Shown here: positions 1 to 6,923 of the stretch, piece by piece
Layout of the letters: each line of letters opens with the position of its first letter
How positions within the stretch are numbered: the stretch's first letter is position 1
DNA from: a virus
IMG/VR virus record: IMGVR_UViG_3300006737_000065
Location: 1 to 40,284 of that record
Reading direction: 5' to 3' (one strand)
DNA length: 40,284 nucleotides
Notes under the pieces: model-generated
Told to the model about the DNA's origin: nothing
What the model saw: the letters and a program-made list of their open reading frames with translations, nothing else
Database searches by the model: none
Position numbers and translations under genes: made by a program

Positions 1-197
1 AGTTGACAATCGATCCCCATCTCGCGTAGATCCCTCACGAGACTGTCGACCCAAGGGCGACCACCGGAGATCGCTTGCCACGATACGCAGGTCGGCCCGT
101 TGTCGGTCTTCAGAAAGGTTTGAGCGAACCATCGATCGCCCGGTAAGCATTCAAAGATAATGTGATCGATTCGGTCGGCTTGTTCTTGCGTTGGCAT
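1..197 (-). CDS. Hypothetical protein, 3' end beyond the window
   Basis: I do not recognise this protein. Sixty-five codons are visible from ATG before the left window edge; it begins MPTQEQADRIDHIIFE and is rich in acidic residues and tryptophan. The start is supported by a GGGAG Shine-Dalgarno site five bases upstream and by an extended -10 promoter (224-232). Its GATC-rich composition matches the two other minus-strand genes to its right and differs from the phage genes after 2953. It sits directly downstream of the TGTCAAG repeat arrays, so it may be controlled by whatever binds them. No function can be inferred. Confidence 0.6.
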   Translation of the reverse strand, partial: MPTQEQADRIDHIIFECLPGDRWFAQTFLKTDNGPTCVSWQAISGGRPWVDSLVRDLREMGIDCQ

Positions 198-223
198 GGT
201 GTCTCCCTTTGTTATCTATACAC

Positions 224-232
224 AGTATAACA
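224..232 (-). promoter_or_regulatory. Extended -10 promoter for the left-edge gene
   Basis: On the minus strand the sequence reads TGTTATACT, an extended -10 (TGn) followed by TATACT, which matches the sigma70 consensus at five of six positions. No good -35 lies 16-18 bp upstream, as is usual for extended -10 promoters. It lies 27 bp before the start of the left-edge gene. The TGTCAAG repeats begin about 30 bp upstream of it, a position suited to an activator or repressor. Confidence 0.55.
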
Positions 233-260
233 TGGCGCCACTACAAAAGGGGGGCGATCT

Positions 261-300
261 TGTCAAGACGATGTCAAGCGGATGTCAAGACGATGTCAAG
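261..300. repeat. Four 11-bp tandem repeats, TGTCAAG array A
   Basis: TGTCAAG occurs at 261, 272, 283 and 294, exactly 11 bp apart. The unit is TGTCAAGACGA with small changes in the last four bases. One repeat per helical turn puts all copies on the same face of the DNA, as in iterons or cooperative operators. The heptamer contains the TGTCAA half-site of the nearby palindromes, so one protein may bind both. The role is inferred; the repeats and spacing are read directly. Confidence 0.75.
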
Positions 301-384
301 GGATCCGGCTGCACTTTGCGCCTGTATGACGTAGGCCCGATCGATTAGCGTATCATGCAAAGCCCACGAAAGCACGCGTGAAGT

Positions 385-413
385 TGTCAAGACGGTGTCA
401 AGGAAATGTCAAA
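385..413. repeat. Three 11-bp tandem repeats, TGTCAAG array B
   Basis: TGTCAAG at 385 and 396 and TGTCAAA at 407 again keep an exact 11-bp step. Array B is separated from array A by about 85 bp of ordinary sequence and runs almost directly into the first GTTGACGTGTCAAC palindrome (416). The two arrays and the palindromes together fill the gap between the left-edge gene and the next minus-strand gene. Confidence 0.72.
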
Positions 414-415
414 AA

Positions 416-546
416 GTTGACGTGTCAACCTGCACTATCACGTTTGTACTATCACGGCGGTTGACGTGTCAACCTCGTTCGCCTGCCGTAGGTGCACGAA
501 AGCGCCCGACCCCACACCACACGGGATCGGACGTTGACGTGTCAAC
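416..546. repeat. Three copies of palindrome GTTGACGTGTCAAC
   Basis: Identical 14-mers lie at 416-429, 460-473 and 533-546: arms GTTGAC and GTCAAC around a two-base centre GT. The first two are 44 bp apart (four helical turns). Dimeric repressors and origin-binding proteins typically recognise such sites. Between copies one and two, ACTATCACG is also repeated (434 and 448). The third copy lies just past the stop codon of the next minus-strand gene. A fourth, fully symmetric version is at 2421. Confidence 0.72.
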
Positions 547-554
547 CGGTCGCG

Positions 555-1571
555 CTAAGCGGCGATCGCGGCTGTCAAGGGCTGATCGGCATCGATGATA
601 AAACTATCTTCAGGGTTAAAACGTCCCTTTGCATAGAGTAGAACCCAAGCACCCGAAGCAGGATCGAAGGGACGCGCGTCTGATTTGTCACCATCGATCA
701 AGGGCCGATCCAACCATGACCCGGCGTCAAGCAAGCGATCAACCTGCGCGCGGTTTAAGATAACGGCTGCAACGTTGACACCGGCGCGCATATAGTCCGC
801 TGCACGTTTGACGTGCGCAGGGTCCGAGCTAACAAGGCTATACGTTAGATGGTAGTTTGGAACCGTCAAGGCCTTACGACGCGCGCGTATAGGCGCTTTC
901 GTGTAATCGTAGAACTGCACGTCAGGGTTCTGTGTGAACAACTCGGGAAAGGTGATCGACCAGTCGATATCGGTGGTCCCGTTCAAGCGGATCCCGGTCT
1001 GCACGTCGGTCCCTTCACGCGCGTTGCGACGCGTGACGGATCGGTGATGCTTTTTGATCTCGCGATCCAATAGTACGCGTGCAACCTCTGGATACAGCTT
1101 GATCGCGGCTGTTTTGAGGATCCGCGCGCGGCGGCTCTGATCATAGACCATTTGACCCGATCCGATCAAGCACGATCCGGCGCAACCAACGCCCGGCGTA
1201 ACCGTCACAACGCCGTCAACCTTGGAAAGACCTGAGGCGAAAGGGCAAGTTAACCAGCCCGACTCTACATGAGGCGCACCGTACATGACGCGGGTATCTA
1301 AACCTTCTTTGGTGCTTTTCATAGTCTTAACAGACGATCCGAGAAAGGGTCGGATCTTGCCCGATGGTAGCAGGATCAACGCGCACAAATCCGACAAGGT
1401 AGATCCGCTTCCCAAGGTGATCCCCATATCGTGCAAGCGTTGACGCGCTTGCCCGGGTAGCCGCCGATCGAATGTGGAGTAGGGATCGGTCCCTATCTGC
1501 CTTAGGATAGCTTCCAAGGTGAGGATCGATCGGGCCGTGTTGCGTGCTGTTTTTTGTTCTTTGGTGTTCAT
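555..1571 (-). CDS. GP88/DUF7227-like phage protein of unknown function
   Basis: The 338-residue protein has the layout I associate with the phage and plasmid GP88/DUF7227-like proteins. A cysteine segment (GCAGSCLIGSG, near residue 130) is followed by an Arg-rich stretch, then RLNGTTDIDW, then PDVQFYDYTK and PNYHLTYS in the C-terminal half. The biochemical role of that group is not known to me. The start is supported by AAAGGA upstream. It follows the 150-residue gene after 27 bp, so the two probably share a transcript. The DNA is strongly GATC-rich, unlike the phage genes from 2953 on, which suggests separate ancestry. Family placement is from memory of motifs and should be treated as moderate. 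Confidence 0.65.
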   Translation of the reverse strand: MNTKEQKTARNTARSILTLEAILRQIGTDPYSTFDRRLPGQARQRLHDMGITLGSGSTLSDLCALILLPSGKIRPFLGSSVKTMKSTKEGLDTRVMYGAPHVESGWLTCPFASGLSKVDGVVTVTPGVGCAGSCLIGSGQMVYDQSRRARILKTAAIKLYPEVARVLLDREIKKHHRSVTRRNAREGTDVQTGIRLNGTTDIDWSITFPELFTQNPDVQFYDYTKAPIRARRKALTVPNYHLTYSLVSSDPAHVKRAADYMRAGVNVAAVILNRAQVDRLLDAGSWLDRPLIDGDKSDARPFDPASGAWVLLYAKGRFNPEDSFIIDADQPLTAAIAA

Positions 1572-1597
1572 AGTATGTCCTTTGTGGTGCGGTGGTT

Positions 1598-2050
1598 CTA
1601 GCTATTGATCAGGTCGTCTAGTTCGGTCGTGAAGGCTTCGATCTTACTCATGAGGGTTTCAAGCTTGCGAAGGTGTTTCGCTTTTAGACAGTCCTGTGTT
1701 TCTGGCCAGTAGACGGCTTCCTCCAAAACAGCTTGCGCCCTGTTTAGCATGGAAAAAATCTCGGTCTTTTGTTCGTCGTCTGTTCCTGCTTTAAAGTGAC
1801 TACACGCGGGGGGCGGTGTGTAGGGGCGGACGCGAGACGGATCCCAGACGATCACGCGTGCCGTAGCTAGCGCATCCTCGAGATCGCAAGTGTAGCATAT
1901 CCCCGGGCAGTCCTCCGCCAGATCTCGCGCCGTGTAGACCGGTGGCGCAACTATGTGTTGATCGGTGTATCGGTCGCGCCATACGACTGCGCGGGTGCCT
2001 AGATACTCTTGTCCGGGTACAGCTTGGATCCTTTCAAATTGCGTACTCAT
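1598..2050 (-). CDS. Hypothetical protein, 150 aa
   Basis: Not recognised. The N-terminal part is mixed, with several prolines and three cysteines close together (CPGICYTCD near residue 50), which could hold a metal but make no standard zinc-finger spacing. The C-terminal half is helical and charged (about residues 90-148) and may form a coiled coil. The start is supported by AAGGA nine bases upstream. It is the first gene of the left minus-strand operon. A hairpin at 2070-2097 lies just upstream, in the probable leader. The DNA is GATC-rich like its downstream partner. Confidence 0.6.
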   Translation of the reverse strand: MSTQFERIQAVPGQEYLGTRAVVWRDRYTDQHIVAPPVYTARDLAEDCPGICYTCDLEDALATARVIVWDPSRVRPYTPPPACSHFKAGTDDEQKTEIFSMLNRAQAVLEEAVYWPETQDCLKAKHLRKLETLMSKIEAFTTELDDLINS

Positions 2051-2069
2051 GTTCTTTTGTCCTTCTCGC

Positions 2070-2097
2070 GTGGTGTTGCAGGTTCATCCTACACCAC
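2070..2097 (-). promoter_or_regulatory. Hairpin in the leader of the left operon
   Basis: GTGGTGT then AGG pairs with CCT then ACACCAC, leaving a three-base bulge (TGC) and the loop TTCAT. The stem has ten pairs. It ends about 20 bases before the start codon of the 150-residue gene, and no T-run follows. It could be an operator or an mRNA leader structure rather than a terminator. I found no convincing promoter hexamers beside it. Confidence 0.45.
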
Positions 2098-2200
2098 AAG
2101 CTTCGCATATTCCGTACCCACAGTCAAGGGGGAGATCGCAGATATTCGATCTTTCTTGAAATCGGCCGAAAACCAAGGTTAAAACTGGATAACTGTTCTA

Positions 2201-2243
2201 GGCGTCCCCTAGGGCTAGGGTATAGGGTCGACCCTCGGACGCC
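2201..2243. repeat. Nested palindromes forming a cruciform-capable block
   Basis: Outer arms GGCGTCC (2201-2207) and GGACGCC (2237-2243) enclose the palindromes CCCTAGGG (2207-2214) and AGGGTCGACCCT (2224-2235). There is a perfect 12-base palindrome inside a larger inverted repeat, in gene-free DNA. Such blocks occur at nicking origins, recombination sites and regulator-binding sites. I cannot choose between these from sequence. Confidence 0.6.
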
Positions 2244-2296
2244 TCACAGGGGCACTACAGCGCCAAATAAGGGCATGTCCAGATCTGGAACACCCG

Positions 2297-2340
2297 GCGT
2301 CAAAATATTCGGACGCGTCAAAATATTGGGACACCAATAT
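2297..2340. repeat. 18-bp tandem repeat plus adjoining hairpin
   Basis: GCGTCAAAATATTCGGAC (2297-2314) is followed at once by the same 18 bases with one change (2315-2332). The second copy continues into an inverted repeat, ATATTGG (2323-2329) with loop GACA and CCAATAT (2334-2340). The repeat contains CGTCAA, the same half-site as in the 2421 palindrome and close to the TGTCAA of the left arrays, so it may belong to the same binding system. Confidence 0.6.
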
Positions 2341-2420
2341 CGGGGGGTGAGTCCGGCCAGACCCGGCGCACGACCACACGACCACGCCACGACACGACCC
2401 CTCGTGACGGTGTACCCTTT

Positions 2421-2434
2421 GTTGACGCGTCAAC
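2421..2434. repeat. Fully symmetric palindrome GTTGACGCGTCAAC
   Basis: A perfect 14-base palindrome, differing from the three copies at 416-546 by one base (GC instead of GT in the centre). It lies on the other side of the left minus-strand operon, about 370 bp upstream of its first gene. Related operator-like sites therefore flank that operon on both sides. Confidence 0.65.
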
Positions 2435-2596
2435 CGATAGCTAGGCTGTGTCGAGAGGTGGGCACGTCACGTCAGCCCTTAAGGTGTCACATGAAGTTGT
2501 CTTTCAAACCGCAAAAGCATCCCCGGTTTTCGGTTCGGTTTCTTTATTTCTGGGTTACTGCCTCAACATGACAGCAAATTTGCGTATTTTCGTGTT

Positions 2597-2871
2597 TGTC
2601 TACGGGTGTCTACACTTTAGCCCAACAAGGTGTAGACAAAATAGCGTAGGTTGTTCCTTTGTTTTTCTTAGTGTCTACGGTGTCTACGGTGTCTACACCC
2701 TACATATAAAGCATTACGTCTATTAAAACATACACCCCTACCCCTAGTACCCCTTTATACGCTGGAGAGCTGATAATAGGGAAAAAAGCGTAGACAGTGT
2801 AGACAGCAAACGGTTCTCGGGCTTCTATGGGCGGTTTACCCGTCTACGGCAAAACGTAGACAGCGTAGTCA
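2597..2871. repeat. GTCTAC iteron array, probable replication origin
   Basis: TGTCTAC occurs at 2597, 2607, 2672, 2681 and 2690, and CGTCTAC at 2841. The complement GTAGACA occurs at 2632, 2790, 2799 and 2856, with a degenerate GTAGTCA at 2865. Neighbouring copies are mostly 9 bp apart, so the central three form a tandem GGTGTCTAC 9-mer. Between the two clusters is an A+T-rich and pyrimidine-rich stretch (about 2700-2785) that could melt easily. The array lies directly upstream of a small HTH protein and the primase-helicase, the arrangement of an iteron-controlled origin. The repeats are seen directly; origin function is inferred. The remaining sequence from 2872 to 2952 shows no clear promoter. 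Confidence 0.7.
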
Positions 2872-2952
2872 CTTCTATTTGTCGTCTCTGGCGCGAAAAG
2901 ACGTACTTGCACCCTTCAGTCGCTTGTGTTACTTAAGACCTACGGAGGTGAG

Positions 2953-3177
2953 ATGAATAACGTATCAAATGTGCTTCTTTCTGTGCGCGAAGTCGCGGAG
3001 AGGCTCAAGGTTAGTCCCAGAACAGTGCAGCGGTTGGTCCGCAAGAAAGATTTGCGCGCATATCGCGTTGGCCGTCAACTTAGGATACCGGAGTTGGCCA
3101 TCACAGAGCTTCTCCGCAACACGAAGTTTGACGATGACGAGTTTGAGCAGATTCAAAGCGCCGAATCGCTGTTCTAG
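2953..3177 (+). CDS. Small excisionase/MerR-like helix-turn-helix protein
   Basis: The 74-residue protein is mostly one winged-helix DNA-binding domain of the excisionase type. LLSVREVAERLKVSPRTVQR is the HTH, followed by GxQLRIP, typical of the 'helix-turn-helix domain, excisionase family' proteins, with an acidic tail. ATG at 2953 is preceded by GGAGGT with a short three-base spacer; an in-frame GTG at 2926 lacks such a site and was rejected. It is the first gene after the GTCTAC repeats and lies 8 bp before the primase-helicase. It is therefore a good candidate to bind the repeats, to regulate the operon, or both. True excision activity is unlikely, since no integrase is visible. Confidence 0.8.
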   Translation: MNNVSNVLLSVREVAERLKVSPRTVQRLVRKKDLRAYRVGRQLRIPELAITELLRNTKFDDDEFEQIQSAESLF

Positions 3178-3185
3178 GGGGACAA

Positions 3186-5684
3186 ATGACGATCCAAACG
3201 AGCGAGGCCCGCATCAAGAAGGGCCTTGAAATGATCTTGCGTCCGGGACAGGTAGTTGAGCTTCGCGCTCTAGGCGTTCCCGTGGACAACGGCCTGCGGA
3301 CCATCAGCGGATTCTATGATGACGTCGGCATGTTGGCAGAAGCGGCAGCACATCTCGTCAAAGAAGGGGCTAGAGGTGTCTACTTCACGCCAAACCCCCT
3401 CAGAACCGACATTTCTGCGAATCAGCGCAACAACATTGGGGTCGCGCGCCGTGGTTCTTCCGCCAAAGACACCGATGTGGAAGAGGTTCGCTGGCTTCTG
3501 GTTGACGTTGACCCGTCTCGACCCGTCAACACCTCCAGCAACGCCCGTGAGAAAGAGAACGCCCTCATAGTCATCGGCAAAGTCAGGGCTTTCCTAGAGT
3601 CCCAAGGTTGGCCGGAGCCACTTTTCGGCGACTCGGGCAACGGCTACCACCTGATGTACGAAGTCGAGGGCCTTACACCAGAGCTTCACCGCGAAATCCT
3701 TGAGTACCTCTCGTTCCGCTTTAGCCGAGACGCGCTCGCAGTCGTAGACCAGACCGTATACAACCCTTCGCGCATATGGAAGGTTTATGGCACACTTTCA
3801 CGGAAGGGTGAAAATAGCGAGGAGCGGCCATGGCGCGTTTCGCACCTGATTTCCAAAGATTTGCCAAAAAAAGTAGTACAGCAGCAGCAACTGCAAGAGC
3901 TACTGGCTGATTCTCCTAAGGAGAATAAGCGGGATGTGCTGGCCCCCGAGGACCGCGAGGCGCTTACGACATGGATGGGAACACATTTTCCCTCAGCCGG
4001 AAGTTTTGTTCCTTGGCAAGACAAGGGTCGTAAGTGGGTGTTCGACGTTTGCCCTTGGAATCCCGACCACACCGACCGTAGTGCTTACGTTCTCCAGTTC
4101 AACAGCGGGGCTATTGTCGCTGGGTGCCTGCACAAGAACTGCAAAGGACATCAGAAAGACGAAGATGGCAACGGCACCGGCTGGCAAACGCTGCAAGAGC
4201 TTGCGGGCGAGGAGTTTGGCGGTGGTGGGGACGACGACCATCAAGGAGATTTGTCCCCGTCGTCTTCGGGCAACTTTAACCTTACGGATCTCGGGAACGC
4301 GAAACGTCTGCTCTACGCCTTCGGGACTAGTATACGTTACTCGGCGACTCACAACGCATGGTATCTCTTCGACGACACTAGGTGGCGGGTTGATACTGAC
4401 GGGGCCATCCAACGCTGTGCAAAGTCGGCGGTCGGTTTGATCTTTTCGGAGGCTAGCGCCGAGACCAATCGCCAGAGGCAGCGCGCTATTCAGCGCCACG
4501 CACTTCGCAGTGAAAGTTCCCGCTCGCTTAACGCGATGGTGTCCGTGGCGTCAACTGAAGCAGACGTCTGCATCGCCTCAGACCGCCTAGATGCGGACCC
4601 ATGGCTGTTTAACGTGGCAAACGGAACCCTAGACCTTCGGACAGGGAAGCTCTCTGAACACGACAGGACCGACCTCATTACTAAAATCAGCCCAGTCAAA
4701 TGGGACGTGTCCGCTAAATGCCCCTTGTGGGACGAGTTCATTATGTATGCGATGGAGGAGGATGAGGAAGTCGTCGAGTTCCTCCATCGTTTCTTCGGCT
4801 ATTGCCTTACGGGTCTGGTCACTGAGCAAGTTCTTCTCTTCATGGAGGGGACAGGTGGAAACGGCAAAACAACCGCTTTGCTAGTTTTAATGCACGTTTT
4901 GGGAGACTACGCTATTCAAGGCGCACCGGGCCTATTGATGTCAAAGCACAACGAGTCCCATCCTACGGAGGTCGCTGACCTTCAAGGTGCCCGCTTTGTG
5001 GCTAACGCGGAGGTAGAGAAGGGCAAGCCATTTGCCGAGGCGCTCATCAAGCAGCTTACGGGCAGCGACCCCATCCGAGCGCGGCGGATGCGTCAGGACT
5101 TCTACCAGTTCATGCCCTCCCACAAGCTGTGCATCGCGGCAAACCACCGCCCAATCATTAAGGGCAACGACGAGGGCATCTGGCGGCGTGTGATTCGCAT
5201 CCCTTGGCACCGGAAAGTGTCCTCCGCCAAGAAAGACCCTTTCCTGATTGAGAAGCTCAAGAAGGAAGCACCGGGCATTCTCAACAAGCTCGTCGCAGGC
5301 TGCTTGGCGTGGCAGAAAAAAGGACTGCAGCCCCCTGATAAAGTTAGGCTCGCTACGAACGAGTACCGTGAGGAAATGGACGTTTTGTCCGAGTATATGG
5401 AGGATCGCTGCTCAATCCATTCGGAAGCAACCATCCCCAAAAAACAGCTTTACCTCGACTACGCCGAATGGTGCGAGGACATGAAGCAGCGTCCCCAGAG
5501 CTACTCGCTCTTCTGCCGTCAGCTATCTGAGCGCGACTACAAGTCTACCGTCATTAAGGTCAAGGTTAACGGCCAACGCAAGTCAGCCCGAGTTTGGAAA
5601 GGAATCACTTTGCAGCGTTTTGAGGCTCGACCAGCGTCTCCCGCAGAGCGTATTTCGGAGAAGCTTGGGTGGGGCGAGGCGTAG
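3186..5684 (+). CDS. Primase-helicase (AEP primase plus D5-type SF3 helicase)
   Basis: This 832-residue protein joins two replication activities. The N-terminal third is an archaeo-eukaryotic-type primase: the catalytic acidic pair in LLVDVD (near residue 105) and SGNGYHLMYEV (near 150). A cysteine/histidine segment (CPWNPDH to CLHKNCKG, about 285-325) probably binds zinc. A Gly/Asp/Ser-rich linker (about 345-365) leads to a D5_N/SF3-like helicase with Walker A GGNGKT (near 556) and the sensor segment AANHRP (near 650). It resembles the satellite phage P4 alpha protein in design; that protein primes, unwinds and binds origin iterons. Its place next to the GTCTAC array fits initiation there. 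The start is supported by GGGGGA upstream. Confidence 0.88.
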   Translation: MTIQTSEARIKKGLEMILRPGQVVELRALGVPVDNGLRTISGFYDDVGMLAEAAAHLVKEGARGVYFTPNPLRTDISANQRNNIGVARRGSSAKDTDVEEVRWLLVDVDPSRPVNTSSNAREKENALIVIGKVRAFLESQGWPEPLFGDSGNGYHLMYEVEGLTPELHREILEYLSFRFSRDALAVVDQTVYNPSRIWKVYGTLSRKGENSEERPWRVSHLISKDLPKKVVQQQQLQELLADSPKENKRDVLAPEDREALTTWMGTHFPSAGSFVPWQDKGRKWVFDVCPWNPDHTDRSAYVLQFNSGAIVAGCLHKNCKGHQKDEDGNGTGWQTLQELAGEEFGGGGDDDHQGDLSPSSSGNFNLTDLGNAKRLLYAFGTSIRYSATHNAWYLFDDTRWRVDTDGAIQRCAKSAVGLIFSEASAETNRQRQRAIQRHALRSESSRSLNAMVSVASTEADVCIASDRLDADPWLFNVANGTLDLRTGKLSEHDRTDLITKISPVKWDVSAKCPLWDEFIMYAMEEDEEVVEFLHRFFGYCLTGLVTEQVLLFMEGTGGNGKTTALLVLMHVLGDYAIQGAPGLLMSKHNESHPTEVADLQGARFVANAEVEKGKPFAEALIKQLTGSDPIRARRMRQDFYQFMPSHKLCIAANHRPIIKGNDEGIWRRVIRIPWHRKVSSAKKDPFLIEKLKKEAPGILNKLVAGCLAWQKKGLQPPDKVRLATNEYREEMDVLSEYMEDRCSIHSEATIPKKQLYLDYAEWCEDMKQRPQSYSLFCRQLSERDYKSTVIKVKVNGQRKSARVWKGITLQRFEARPASPAERISEKLGWGEA

Positions 5685-5686
5685 TC

Positions 5687-5715
5687 TTGACGTTATTATA
5701 CCATTACCTTATACC
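5687..5715 (+). promoter_or_regulatory. Sigma70-type promoter for the late operon
   Basis: TTGACG (five of six consensus bases) is followed after exactly 17 bp by TATACC (four of six). It begins just past the primase-helicase stop codon and ends 17 bp before the next start codon. It lies where early replication genes give way to packaging and structural genes, a natural place for a late promoter. It is predicted from consensus only. Confidence 0.5.
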
Positions 5716-5732
5716 CAAACAGGAGTCCGCCT

Positions 5733-6155
5733 ATGTCGAATCGAACCCGTAGCACTCAAGGCAGAGGCCGACCGGCAGAAGGCGGTGGCGGTGATTACGC
5801 CCAATGGCTTATGCTGGTTCCCAAGGATAAACGCCGCGAAGTAGCGGAGTTCATCGCCAACCACGCCGTTGAGACCTACGATGACCTTGTCTCATTTGGA
5901 TGCAAAATCATGGCTGCTTTGATGGAGGGACGCATCACGCCCGCCATCGCCAAAGAACTCCGGGCGTGGCATGAGATGAACTTTAACATCATTGCTACGA
6001 AGAACACTGTTTCAGACTCGCCTCAAGACACTTACTCGGATATTGTTACTGCACTAGTACAAGTTAAACGCGAAACCAAAAAACTTCGTGGTGATTATTT
6101 CAACGCGGAGGAGGTCGTCGAGGCTGAACCTATCGCACTGGAGAGTAAAAAATGA
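5733..6155 (+). CDS. Hypothetical protein, possible small terminase by position
   Basis: The 140-residue protein is not recognised. It starts with a basic, Gly-rich leader (MSNRTRSTQGRGRP), continues as a predicted all-helical domain, and ends acidic. It is the first gene after the 5687 promoter and has an AGGAG site seven bases before ATG. Small terminase subunits are often short helical DNA-binding proteins at the head of the packaging operon. This makes it one candidate, but no HTH or family motif is evident. Its stop overlaps the next start as ATGA. Confidence 0.6.
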   Translation: MSNRTRSTQGRGRPAEGGGGDYAQWLMLVPKDKRREVAEFIANHAVETYDDLVSFGCKIMAALMEGRITPAIAKELRAWHEMNFNIIATKNTVSDSPQDTYSDIVTALVQVKRETKKLRGDYFNAEEVVEAEPIALESKK

Positions 6156-6706
6156 TGCTAGATATGTCAGGAATGGGCGCTGGAGAGCGCGAAGGCTTTG
6201 TTAAGGGCGAAGGTGGTTACTCGTATCGCCCCATGAACAATGGTGTGATTCAAGTTATGGGGCCGTCTGGTCAAATGACATTTGCGAATCCCGGAACTAC
6301 TGCTCACGCTGCAATCGAACGCGAGTTGTTTGGTGGTAGGGAAGCAGATCGTGATGCTCGTTTGGAAGAACACCTCCAAGGTGAGATGGAAGAACTTGGT
6401 ATGGACCGAGATCCCATCCGTCTGGAAGAACGCGTACAGCCGGAAGGTCAATCATTTGAACCGTCAGGGGCTGTCGATGAGCTTTACGAAGAAGCTCTCC
6501 GTCCTGCTCCCGGAACTATTGACGATGACATTGCCGCCCGTGAAAAAGCCTTGCAGGCCGAACTGGGGGAGATTTCTGAACTCCGTATGTCGGAAGGTCA
6601 AGGTGGATTTGCTGATCGCACTGTGGACAACATGGAAGCAACTGCTCGTCGTCAGGCTGGTATCCGCCCTATGCGTCAAGTTCGTCGTAAGATGAGCCGT
6701 GACTAA
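6152..6706 (+). CDS. Virion-associated candidate with a GGYSY module
   Basis: The 184-residue acidic protein carries, near residues 20-55, a segment with GGYSY, then GPSG, then GTTAHAAI. The same segment is found in the 405-residue protein at 13083 (GGYSY, GPDG, GTKAHASI). The rest is helical and Glu-rich, with a basic tail. It starts by ATGA overlap with the previous gene, and a second ATG follows directly. I know no named family for it. The shared module suggests both proteins bind a common partner, possibly in the virion. Confidence 0.6.
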   Translation: MMLDMSGMGAGEREGFVKGEGGYSYRPMNNGVIQVMGPSGQMTFANPGTTAHAAIERELFGGREADRDARLEEHLQGEMEELGMDRDPIRLEERVQPEGQSFEPSGAVDELYEEALRPAPGTIDDDIAAREKALQAELGEISELRMSEGQGGFADRTVDNMEATARRQAGIRPMRQVRRKMSRD

Positions 6707-6923
6707 ACGGAACTACCGAAAAGAGTACGCGCAGTATCACGGGACTCCCGCCCAACGACGCAACCGTAAACGCAGAAATGCGGCTCGTCGCGCGTTGGAC
6801 CTAGAGGTAGGTGACCCGCGTGAAGTTGACCACAAAAAACCTCTGAGCAAGGGCGGTGGTAACGGTAGGAAGAACCTTCGCGTTGTAAGCCGTACCACCA
6901 ACCGGAAGAAGTACAATGGCTGA
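6699..6923 (+). CDS. Small HNH endonuclease
   Basis: The 74-residue protein is very basic in its first half (PAQRRNRKRRNAARRA) and ends with the HNH core DPREVDHKKPLSKGGGNGRKNLRVV, shown here with D-H as the metal/catalytic pair and N-L further on. HNH proteins beside phage terminases assist packaging in the HK97 group by nicking or cleaving at the packaging site; others are free-standing homing nucleases. Position four genes before the large terminase favours the packaging role. The start is GTG, overlapping the previous gene by 8 bp; no other start fits. Confidence 0.8.
   Translation: MTKRNYRKEYAQYHGTPAQRRNRKRRNAARRALDLEVGDPREVDHKKPLSKGGGNGRKNLRVVSRTTNRKKYNG

Noticed and set aside
261-473. 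CRISPR-like array
   Set aside because: Units are 7-14 bp with 11-bp steps and no unique 30-bp spacers; operator or iteron sites fit better.
562-569. GCGATCGC, the cyanobacterial HIP1 octamer
   Set aside because: The only copy noticed; general GATC enrichment explains it, so it does not indicate a cyanobacterial host.
395-598. A 67-codon plus-strand open frame
   Set aside because: It runs through the TGTCAA repeats and palindromes, has no ribosome site and reads into the opposite-strand gene; its residues are an artefact of repeats.
1942-2571. A 209-codon plus-strand open frame across the left gap
   Set aside because: It crosses the hairpins and tandem repeats, is antisense to the 150-residue gene at its start, has no Shine-Dalgarno site and shows no protein-like composition.
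2448-2726. A 92-codon plus-strand frame ending in the iterons
   Set aside because: The end translates the 9-mer repeat (repeated VYG); no ribosome site and no coupling to neighbours.
2898-2936. Possible promoter TTGCAC and TACTTA before the HTH gene
   Set aside because: Spacing is 17 bp, but both hexamers match the consensus poorly.
3186-5684. Plasmid Rep protein instead of a phage primase-helicase
   Set aside because: Domain order, D5-type helicase and downstream packaging genes fit a phage replicase; a phage-plasmid life is not excluded.
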